DNA from: Chara braunii | Lineage: Eukaryota > Streptophyta > Charophyceae > Charales > Characeae | Assembly: GCA_003427395.1 (NCBI GenBank) | Contig: BFEA01000555.1 | Span: 682,537-705,263, forward strand | DNA length: 22,727 bases | Reading direction: 5' to 3' | Shown: one piece after another, positions 15,744 to 22,727 of the stretch | How positions within the stretch are numbered: position 1 is the first letter of the stretch | Layout: every line of letters starts with the position of its first letter | Made by a program: the position numbers and the translations under genes | Notes under the pieces: model-generated | What the model was told of the DNA's origin: nothing | Seen by the model: the letters and a program-made list of their open reading frames with translations, nothing else | Database searches by the model: none

Positions 15744-17753
15744 ACTCTCCTTCGAAATCCAATTTTAGCAAATCGGCGTCGTTACACTGCGTCCTAATTC
15801 CCCAAATTCCTTGAATGAATGTGAAAACGCTCCCGAGAGATTTCCTTGGGTCCCTCGGAATCCCCAGCCAAAACGTCCTTCGGTACAAGGGGTCCTCGCG
15901 AGGTCTCTTGGGTAAGAGGAGCCGCAATTGACGAAGTGTTGCGGAGAGAGAGCCGACAGGAGAATTTGGAGTCGATGTTGGTGCACAGGTCGTCTGTGGT
16001 CCATTGGGCGGACATCGCCGGCCTCCAGTACCGGACGGGCCCCCAACGGCCTTCCACCGCCACCGTTGGTGCAGAAATGCATGGGTCTTCAGCAGCAAGG
16101 CGCTTCATGAAGCGGGGTTTTCTGTGCGTGCTTCGCCGGCCGTGGTGTTCGAAGGTCAATTTTTTCTTTTCTTTTCTACAAGCGATGTTGAAGCACTGTC
16201 GGTCGATTGCAGTTATCTGTCTAACGTGTTTTGCTGGCAATTGTCGGGCGCATTGATGCAAGCTTTGTTAGGTACACGCCTCGCGTGCTGCAATTTGTGG
16301 CAGATGTCCTCCAGCGGTCTCCGCTCCTTCTGCTGGCCACTCTTCACCTGCTCCTTGTCCTGTTGTTCCGCGTGTGCATCGCTGTGGGGGGTCCTGGCAG
16401 CAGATGGAAACGAGGAACGGTACGGAAGACGATGATGGACATGTGAGGAAGACGACGATGAACGAGCATTTCGTCAAAATGGACATTTTTTATTTTTTGA
16501 ACGAAATTGAAACTGAGTTTTTTGACCGAAAACTCATCAAAATTTGCTGTTCCTTAGGGTCCAGCGTTTTACAAACCTGGTCTCAAGCTAGGTCCATGTG
16601 CAGTCAGGGGGTCCAACGTTTTACAAACGTCGGACCCTCAGGAACAGCAAATTTTGACGAGCTTTCGGCCAAAAAACTCGGTTTCAATTTCGTTCAAAAA
16701 ATCGAAGATGTCCATTTTGACGAAATGCCAGTTGATGGACAGGCGGGATCTCTAACTGGGGACAACGCCTCGACGATTTCCCGGGACACTCTAGGGGACA
16801 TCTGCAGCTTCTCCTTGTAGTAGCCCTCCGTCGCGCCGACAACCTGCTGGAGATCCTACCATGTCCCTCCCGTCCTTCTCCTCATCCAGCATCTTGGCGT
16901 CGCCCGTGTGATCACACCCGATGCCATGGTGCAGCAGAATTGCACAACGGATTCCGATCACGACACACAATCGGGTGCATCCATCACTTGTTGCATCAGA
17001 TGCTTCTGCCTGCATACGAACAATCTTGTCCTTAGGCGAGTTGTCGTTCTCTCAATGCGATAATGCATGGCTACGACTGATGCAGTGTGTTTCTCTCCAA
17101 TGTCGTTAATGCCTTTGGACCACCCAGGAGCTCTCCCTTCATTGTGAGGACTTGCAATGCACAAGCATCCACCACTCGATCGCCTGTTGGTGCCCTGGCT
17201 GCACCTTTTGCACGTTGATGGGGACTGCGCTCGCACTATCCATGTTTCACGAAAGCGTTACATTCGCGCTCAGTCGTAACAACCTGAAGAGCATGTGGAA
17301 CATGAAGACAACATTGCAGTAGAGAACCGTTATGCATACACGCTTCCCGCCTTTTAAGCCATGGCTGCCATCACTCCTCCGCAGAGACGTTTCCGCCCAG
17401 TCTCCAGTCAGCCGCGAGGATGCCTCAGGCACGGATGCGTTGCACCAGAGGGTTCTAAATTCGAAATTCGAATCAGGATGTCGGTGCCCTTTTTTTTTCT
17501 TCAGCCCAGTTGGCCTTCCCGCTGCCACCAGTGGACCATGCCCGAGGACGCACAGACATCTTAACACGATGATGGACATCCACCCCCACGTTCGCGTACA
17601 TGCATATGAAATTGGTCGTCCGAGACCTCCAAGGTTTTTCCTTGGGACCCATCGAATTAGGACGTGGTGTTACGACAACACCGAAAACCAAAAATTTTCC
17701 TAAGGACTTCATTCTAATTCTTGAGGATTTTCCAAGGAGGGTCTAACGAGGCC
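15733..17753. mobile_element. 2.0-kb non-autonomous element with long terminal inverted repeats
   Basis: The left end reads GGCCTCGTTACACTCTCCTT and the right end, in reverse complement, GGCCTCGTTAGACCCTCCTT. Both then carry a GAAAATCC-like block and, further in, GTCGT(T)AACAC...CGTCCTAATTC, so similarity extends about 75-95 bp. The interior includes foldback copy 2 and several open frames of 60-155 codons on both strands with no recognisable domain. No transposase was seen. A DNA transposon derivative, possibly carrying captured host DNA, is the best reading. No target duplication was found. Confidence 0.65.
16466..16728. mobile_element. Foldback copy 2 (same family as 14401-14734)
   Basis: The ends GCATTTCGTCAAAATGGACA and complement, the AACGAAATTGAAAC block, CAAAATTTGCTGTTCC and the GGTCCAACGTTTTAC core match copy 1. 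It is 263 bp, shorter because most of the inner left arm is missing (the text jumps from TTTACAAAC to CTGGTCTCAAGC). It still folds on itself. Confidence 0.9.
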
Positions 17754-17758
17754 GAATG

Positions 17759-17895
17759 GCCTTGCCCTACGATCCAAGGAAATCGCCGGTGACAAGGAGT
17801 GTCACACGACAGGGAGGTCCCCATGACTGGGACAGCAGCAATGCTAGTGGGACTGGGCCCTTGGGAATGAAGCATGTGCTGGAAACCGGGTCCAG
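17759..17895 (-). repeat. Outer inverted repeat, right copy, plus T-arm-like 17-mer
   Basis: Positions 17759-17860 are the inverted partner of 14016-14118. Just outside, at 17879-17895, is the reverse complement of CTGGACCCGGTTTCCAG, identical to the 17-mer in both retroposon copies. The AGCATGTGCT/ACATGCT text next to it resembles the 9473-9500 unit, so a retroposon fragment probably lies here. Confidence 0.65.
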
Positions 17896-17959
17896 CATCC
17901 CATGGTCTGCAACTCCAAAGAAAGTATGCAACTGGGCCAAAAACAGGGAAATCTGAAAA

Positions 17960-18547
17960 CATAAATAGAGGGAGTTAACCCAGCTGGCGTACCCATATGC
18001 CGGAAAAATCCGTGTGACTGTCTGACGTGGGATTTAAAAAAAAAAAGAGAAAAAGAAAAAAAGCAAAAAAAAAAGCTAGTAGCTGCTGAAGATTTATATC
18101 CAAGGTCTCCTGCTATTTTATCTGGGAGCCTTACCCAATTTTGCTTCATGATCAATCCGGAGTTTGCATCTTAGACGGCGGACACCTAGGAGAGCCAGGC
18201 AGTTCTAGTGGCAACTACCACTCGAGTGAGAGTTCCTCTTGACAATGTGAGGTGTCCTCTGGATGTCATTGAGGTGATGGACTGAAGTGTCCATGGTACT
18301 CCGTGTTGAGCGGGTCCGAGTTAACCCCCTGGAGTCTGAAGAAGATGATCTTGCCATCTGTAGAGATCATGAAGATCATGGCCAACTTCTTGTCTCTGGC
18401 CCACGTCTTTCTGAGTCTGAGCTGGTTACTATAAGTCTGCTTCCCAGATCTCAACCAATCCGCGACAATTAGTAACCTGAGATTGGCCTTAATACAGTAT
18501 CTTATATCATTCTTATATGTGAGAGTGGGATTTCCTGTTTTTCGAAG

Positions 18548-18551
<4 letters not shown>
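17960..18551. other. Unassigned DNA with a protein-like minus-strand frame
   Basis: On the minus strand, about 18535 down to 18266, an open stretch reads like ordinary protein (it includes WARDKKLAMIFMISTDGKII and QGVNSDPLNTEYHGH). I do not recognise it. It ends at a stop and runs upstream into the (CT)n tract, which inflates the apparent length. A plus-strand frame over the same DNA is also open. It may be an exon or element fragment, or chance. A-rich low-complexity sequence lies at 18033-18075. Confidence 0.25.
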
Positions 18552-18645
<94 letters not shown>

Positions 18646-18646
18646 N

Positions 18647-18687
<41 letters not shown>
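18552..18687 (+). repeat. Compound microsatellite (CT)n(CA)n
   Basis: About 44 CT units (18552-18640) run directly into about 23 CA units (18641-18687), with one N inside the CA part. Copy numbers are minimum estimates since assemblies collapse such tracts. Confidence 0.97.
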
Positions 18688-18689
<2 letters not shown>

Positions 18690-18942
18690 TAGTTTTATGT
18701 CCGTCCTGTTCCCTCTTGTTGTCTGTCCTCCCTCTGATTTTTTCATGTGCCCCAACTGAGCACCCTTAAATAGTGCCAAACAGTCGGTGGTTCCTCGTTT
18801 GGAGTGCCAACTGCACTCTTAGGGGGGGCGCTTGGTTCGGGATGTCTGTGGGTGATGTCGGATGCTCGTCGGAGCGTCTCCCTGGCTCGGTGGGTGGTGG
18901 GAACCAACATTCTGCGTGGTTCAACTGTGATGTGAGTAGGTC
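18688..18942. other. No feature recognised upstream of the second integrase
   Basis: GC-moderate DNA. I looked for reverse transcriptase or RNase H motifs that would make the following integrase part of a full pol and saw none in any frame. Confidence 0.5.
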
Positions 18943-19680
18943 ATGTGCTGCTTTGCTCCGTTCATGAGGTATGACTGGGTTAAGTCGGCACACGAGGAAA
19001 CTGCGGCCCATATCGCCGTTCGAATTACGCAGGCGGCGATTGATAAAAATGAGTGGTATTGGTCCAACATTCGCGACGATTTTAAGTTCATAGTCCGAAA
19101 TTGTCAGGTCTGCGCCGCTGACAAGGCGCCAATTCAGCCGCCGAGGTCGATAGTGCCTACCATAGTCGAACGGCCATTCCAGAGGGTTAGTATGGTTAGC
19201 ACCGATATTGTCGTACGCCCTGGACCGAATAGCTGTGAATATTCAATTTTGTTGGTATTCGTGGATCACTTTTCGAAATGGATCAAGGCGTATCCGTGCA
19301 AGACGCGACAGGCAGCCGAAATTGCGAGATACGTCAACCGTTTTCTCGGGATGCACCAAGACACAGAGGAGATCCTAACGGACAATGGGGCAGAATTTAG
19401 AGGGGAAGTCTTGAGGAATCTAGTCTTACACGGTGTCTCTATCCGCAATACTGCTCCCCGCATGTCGCAATCTAACGGACAGGTGGAAAACGCCAATCGA
19501 GTGATTAAGACCGCTTCGCGACGCAATATCGCGGCGACGACACGAGGCCTTGGCTCCTATGAAACACCCGCGGACGCGTCCGCGGGGTCGAGCTCGGATG
19601 GCGGCTGTATATACGGCCGCGTCCGCGACCGACCTCGTTCGCGCCCCGAACGCGAATTTACCATATTTTTCCTGACTTAA
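18943..19680 (+). CDS. Solo retroelement-type integrase domain, uninterrupted
   Basis: The open frame has 245 codons. The first ATG (18943) is a formal start; the domain is recognisable from about residue 16. The zinc-binding part is intact: His17, His23, Cys54, Cys57 (NCQVC). The catalytic core has Asp88 in VSTDIV, Asp147 in LTDNGAEF and Glu182 in SNGQVENANR. The last two are separated by 34 residues, where 35 is usual. The NGQVE-x2-NR-x-IK ending resembles plant Athila/Tat-type gypsy integrases more than the chromovirus at 4343. After about residue 200 the similarity stops and a CpG-dense tract follows, so the C-terminal domain is missing. No pol neighbours are present. It is either a truncated element piece or, less likely, a domesticated gene. 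Confidence 0.8.
   Translation: MCCFAPFMRYDWVKSAHEETAAHIAVRITQAAIDKNEWYWSNIRDDFKFIVRNCQVCAADKAPIQPPRSIVPTIVERPFQRVSMVSTDIVVRPGPNSCEYSILLVFVDHFSKWIKAYPCKTRQAAEIARYVNRFLGMHQDTEEILTDNGAEFRGEVLRNLVLHGVSIRNTAPRMSQSNGQVENANRVIKTASRRNIAATTRGLGSYETPADASAGSSSDGGCIYGRVRDRPRSRPEREFTIFFLT
19560..19660. other. CpG-dense tract with a 20-bp perfect palindrome
   Basis: Positions 19567-19586 are a perfect palindrome centred on GGACGCGTCC, inside about 100 bp crowded with CG dinucleotides. It forms the 3' tail of the integrase frame and does not look like integrase coding sequence. It may mark an insertion or recombination junction. Confidence 0.7.
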
Positions 19681-19686
19681 ATAATG

Positions 19687-19688
<2 letters not shown>

Positions 19689-19719
<31 letters not shown>

Positions 19720-19756
19720 GTTTGTAGGGATTTTTAATCCCTACAACCCCATATAT
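19689..19756. repeat. (TA)n tract and adjoining 21-bp-arm hairpin
   Basis: About 14 TA units lead into arms 19712-19732 and 19736-19756, which pair with one mismatch around GTAGGGATT-TTT-AATCCCTAC. It could be a rho-independent-looking hairpin by chance, but in a eukaryotic context it is more likely a tiny inverted-repeat element. Confidence 0.8.
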
Positions 19757-20070
19757 TTTTTTTTTGGAAACAGAAATGGCGGAGAAGAGAAATTGAAAAA
19801 TAAATTAAATTTTTTTTTTTTTGGGGGGGGGGGGCATTTTTAGTTGGCAGTTCTTTGTATTATTCATTTTTACGTTCTTTTATTTATTTATTTATTTTTG
19901 TCCTAAGGAAACAATCAAGGAATGGAAAAAAAATATAGGTTTTTTTTTTTCCAGGGCCTTTTACTATTTGTGTGTGAATGTGTATGTGTGTGTGCGCGCG
20001 TGTGTGTGTGTGTGTGTGTGAATGTGTGAGTGTGTGTGTTTGAATGTGTGTAAGTGTGTGTGTGGGGGGG
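19757..20070. repeat. Low-complexity DNA: T, G, TTTA and (GT)n tracts
   Basis: T runs, a 12-G run near 19823, a TTTA run near 19880 and an interrupted (GT)n from about 19969 to 20066 containing GCGCGCG. No gene. Confidence 0.85.
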
Positions 20071-21038
20071 GGTTGTGTATGCAACTCAGCCATCCCACGA
20101 AATGTGGGAAATAGGACAGCACTCAAGATTATCCATCAGTGCATAGCATATATTAGCTATGGATGACGTATGTTACACAGGTGGTCATGGTGTGGGTTTA
20201 GGGGTCTTCGTTAACATAGAAGCAATGATTAGCATGTTAGTGTTAGTATGTTAGGGATTAGGGGAGGGCATAAGCCCAACCATAGGGGGGGTGCATGCCC
20301 TAAAGCGCGCTTTTCGCCGCCTAGCACCCATAGCAGCTCATCAGAGGGGTTAGCTTAGTATAGGCTCATGTTAGGATTCGGGGTGGGGGGTTAGGGGTAG
20401 GTAAGCAAAGGGTCAGAGGTTCCAAGGTAGTACATAGTTATGTGTTAGCGAGTTCGTACCTGAGCAGACATGGCTGGTGTTGGTGTGGACTCAGTCGCCG
20501 CCATATCACGAAGGTGATAACACAACGTAGTATCAGCAGGCTTACGCTGAAAGCAGAGCACCCGTGGCACCGTGTCGTGCCAGACCGTTTCCTGGAACCA
20601 AGATCAGTTCGTGAGCAGATATGCTCACGTCGGGAAGCATGAAGAGGAGAGAGGTTGCAAGCCGCGTATACCAGTGTGCTGGTGTTGGTGTGGTATAGTG
20701 TGTGTGGGGAGGAGTATTTGTAGTGGTTTTGCTTTATGGGTGCATATGTTACAGCTTAGCTGGTGATAGTGTTGCGTATGCCATGGGTGTGCCGCGTGGC
20801 AGGCCATTTGCGGGGTATGAAAAGGGGTAATTGCGATGTACGGATGAGCGTGTGGTGTACGCAGTACGTGTGGTTTTGGTCGAAGTACGAGGGAGCGGGT
20901 ATGTTAGTATCGGGCTTGTAGTGTGAGGGATGGGATAAGCCGATCAGTAAAAACATTGGGATCCTTACCCGTATCGTGATGGAGGGGTTGGTACTGCTGA
21001 TCTACCTTGTGCCAGTACGCGCAGGTGGAGTCTCTCAA
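20071..21038. other. G/T-rich DNA with no recognised gene
   Basis: The plus strand is rich in G and T. The motif GGCTGGTGTTGGTGTGG and a near copy occur at about 20470 and 20680. Scattered TTAGGG-like words are present but not in tandem. Open frames of 60-80 codons have no recognisable content. Confidence 0.5.
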
Positions 21039-21141
21039 GTTGGCGGCTACGTTACCGAACGTACGCGTACGGGGCCTTTCCGTACGAAACGTACAGATAA
21101 TATTTGTACGGGAACCTGTACGCTCCCGTACGACCCGTACG

Positions 21142-21173
<32 letters not shown>

Positions 21174-21399
21174 ATCCAAAAAATCCGAAAAACAAATATG
21201 TGATGTAAAATCCCAAAGCAAGCAACGTTTGCCCGAGAACCATCTGCAGATTCTTATTAGAATTGGAGAAAAAAAAATAAGAACAGTAAAAAAAAAAAAA
21301 AAAAAGTCGTACGGGCCTTGAGTACGAGTAGCGTACAAGAAATGAGTACAACTTGTACTCGTACGGGGGTGAGTACGAATCGCAACGTAGGTTGGCGGC
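21039..21399. mobile_element. 344-bp element with inverted ends, target duplication and GTAC clusters
   Basis: GTTGGCGG(C) occurs at 21039-21047 and again at 21391-21399, flanking the element as an 8-9-bp duplication. The left end CTACGTTACCGAACGTAC and the right end in reverse complement CTACGTTGCGATTCGTAC match at 13 of 18 positions. Inside there are 8 GTAC words between 21061 and 21140 and 7 between 21309 and 21376, separated by an A-rich core with runs of about 30 and 19 A. The duplication length suits a hAT (8 bp) or Mutator-like (9 bp) non-autonomous element. Confidence 0.78.
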
Positions 21400-21457
21400 C
21401 TGTCTGTGGCGTTTTTTTAGTATTTGTCTTGTAGTGTAGCGTTTTGGATCCGTCTGG

Positions 21458-21883
21458 CTATGGCGGTATTATAGCGTGTCGTATGTATGTTTGTTTTGTT
21501 GTGCGCAAGTAATATCGTTTTGAGATGGTGTGTTGTTTGTTTGTATCCTTGCAGATGGGTTGCGATGAGATAGGAACTTAGCCGAGTTTTGACGGAGGGT
21601 TCAAGTGAGGGGTAGATCTGTATGCCTAAAGCTTGGGTGGGAGCTAGCCGGGTAGTAGTAGCCTTGATGCGTAGGGTAGGGCAAGCTTCATCCTGTGATG
21701 TTTTGTTGGTGTTGTGGGCTATTACGTAGTGGCAGGGTCATAGTATACCAGTATAGGAGCGTAGTTGGTCATTTTCTCGATGTGTAGCTATGGCGGTAAT
21801 TTGCTTCTTGTCGTATTTGCTTTTCCCTCGCGCGTGTGTTTGTTTTCTTGTGTATTAGCAGCGTCGTTTGGGGATGGTGTGTC
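21458..21883 (+). repeat. Diverged direct repeat, two units
   Basis: Units 21458-21533 and 21788-21883 share CTATGGCGGTA, TGTCGTAT, TGTTTGTTTT, a TCGTTT block and GATGGTGTGT in the same order, with gaps. Function unknown; no coding sense. Confidence 0.5.
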
Positions 21884-22189
21884 AGTCATCGTAAGTAAAA
21901 AAACGTTAATAGAAACTTTAAGTGGTCTTATTTTGGTATGTCTTCGTTTCCCGTATTCTTTTTATATTTTTACAAGGAACAGGTGACCCATAACCCATAT
22001 GTGTGGTTGTTTTCCTTGGTATAAGCACCCCGCATGGTAACGTTGTATTTGCAGAGGTTATAATGCGTTGAATAATCCGTCGGTGGTTTGAAGTTGTGTT
22101 TGGTGGCAGCCTTTAGCGTAACTGTATTAAGTTGGTGGGGTCTTTGTCAGTGGCATAATGGTTGGTTAGAATTTAGATCCTGAAAATTA
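21884..22189. other. No recognised feature
   Basis: T/G-rich DNA between the diverged repeat and the AT-rich tail, with no credible open frame or structure. Confidence 0.5.
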
Positions 22190-22659
22190 TCAAAGGATTA
22201 AATTTTTTTTTTCTTTTTTCTTTTTTTCTTTTTTTTAATCTTATTTTACTTAATTTATTTTTTCTAGTTTATTCTATTTATTATAATATATAGCTTGTTT
22301 TAATTATTTATTTTAATTTAATTTTATTTGGTTTATTTTTTCGTTTTCTTATTTTTGTTTTTATTTTTTATTTTTTATTTTTTATTTATTATTATTTTTT
22401 AAATAATTTTATTATATATATAATATATTTTTAATTATTATTATTATTTTTTTTTTAATTAATTAATTATTTATTTGTTTATTTATTTTTATTTATGTTT
22501 TATTATTTTAATTTCTAACTTTTAATTTAAATTAATTATTTTAATTTATTTCTTATATACTTATTTATTTTATATTATTTATTTTATTTTTTATTTTATT
22601 TATTTATTTATTTTATATATACCTTTTAATTTTTTATTGTTAAAATTATTATATATATC

Positions 22660-22660
<1 letters not shown>
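22190..22660. repeat. Almost pure A+T low-complexity block
   Basis: About 470 bp of mixed TTTTA, TTTA and TA words, with only a few C or G per hundred bases. Such blocks melt easily and often act as scaffold-attachment-like or late-replicating DNA, but nothing here shows a function. Confidence 0.9.
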
Positions 22661-22664
<4 letters not shown>

Positions 22665-22712
<48 letters not shown>

Positions 22713-22721
22713 CGCGCGCGT
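22665..22721 (+). repeat. (TG)n followed by (CG)n, Z-DNA-prone
   Basis: About 20 TG units, a short break TATGTGTG, then CGCGCGCG. Alternating purine-pyrimidine of this type favours left-handed DNA. The window ends just after it. Confidence 0.9.
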
Positions 22722-22727
22722 GGTGGG

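Noticed and set aside
15794-16261. Overlapping 136-155-codon frames on both strands as genes
   Set aside because: Both strands are open over the same DNA because it is GC-rich. Neither shows a known domain.
18266-18688. 140-residue minus-strand protein beginning with CVCV and ERER repeats
   Set aside because: The first half is microsatellite; only the part below 18545 deserves attention.
20190-20410. Interstitial telomere repeats (TTAGGG / TTTAGGG words)
   Set aside because: Words are scattered and never in tandem. They fit the general G/T richness.

Overview
This window looks like intergenic, repeat-dominated nuclear DNA from a eukaryote, most likely a green-lineage genome. I see no host gene, rRNA or intact tRNA that I can defend. 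The evidence is an old Ty3/gypsy retrotransposon with a chromodomain-like tail, poly(A)-ended retroposons, many terminal-inverted-repeat and foldback elements, long microsatellites and isolated N bases typical of a draft assembly. The gag and pol wording resembles chromovirus-type elements of streptophyte algae such as Chara. That attribution is from recollection and is tentative.

Layout. 1-299: leader-like DNA with a short duplication. 300-5834: internal region of one decayed Ty3/gypsy element in the order gag, RGG-rich tract, protease, reverse transcriptase, RNase H, integrase, chromodomain-like tail. It is broken mainly by in-frame stop codons and only a few frameshifts. 5835-7483: non-coding, possibly the 3' LTR side, with a degenerate motif array. 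7484-9075: a 0.5-kb inverted-repeat element, a 24-bp tandem repeat and (GA)n, (GGGT)n and (TTTA)n tracts. 9086-10697: two related poly(A)-tailed retroposons in opposite orientation, a third poly(A)-tailed unit with tRNA-like arms, and a nest of about 100-120-bp MITE-like hairpins. 10698-12900: C-rich DNA with a diverged direct-repeat family and a compact, highly structured segment beside a tRNA-like relic. 13341-13735: three 125-bp units, each holding a hairpin. 14016-17860: palindromes nested inside palindromes, including two copies of one foldback element and a 2.0-kb segment with long terminal inverted repeats. 18552-18687: a (CT)n(CA)n microsatellite. 18943-19680: a second, unrelated, unbroken integrase domain with intact HHCC and D-D-E residues. 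19687-20070: low-complexity DNA. 20071-22190: G/T-rich DNA holding a 344-bp element with terminal inverted repeats, an 8-9-bp target duplication and 15 GTAC cores. 22190-22727: almost pure A+T followed by a TG/CG tract.

How it fits together. Nothing here forms a pathway. The shared theme is layered mobile DNA. Autonomous-type parts (the old gypsy element and the second integrase) are accompanied by many small elements that must borrow enzymes. The most interesting structures are the nested palindromes at 14.0-17.9 kb, the family of small elements with GGCCT-type ends, the GTAC-rich element at 21.0-21.4 kb and the uninterrupted second integrase. All similarities were judged by eye, with no alignment or database search.
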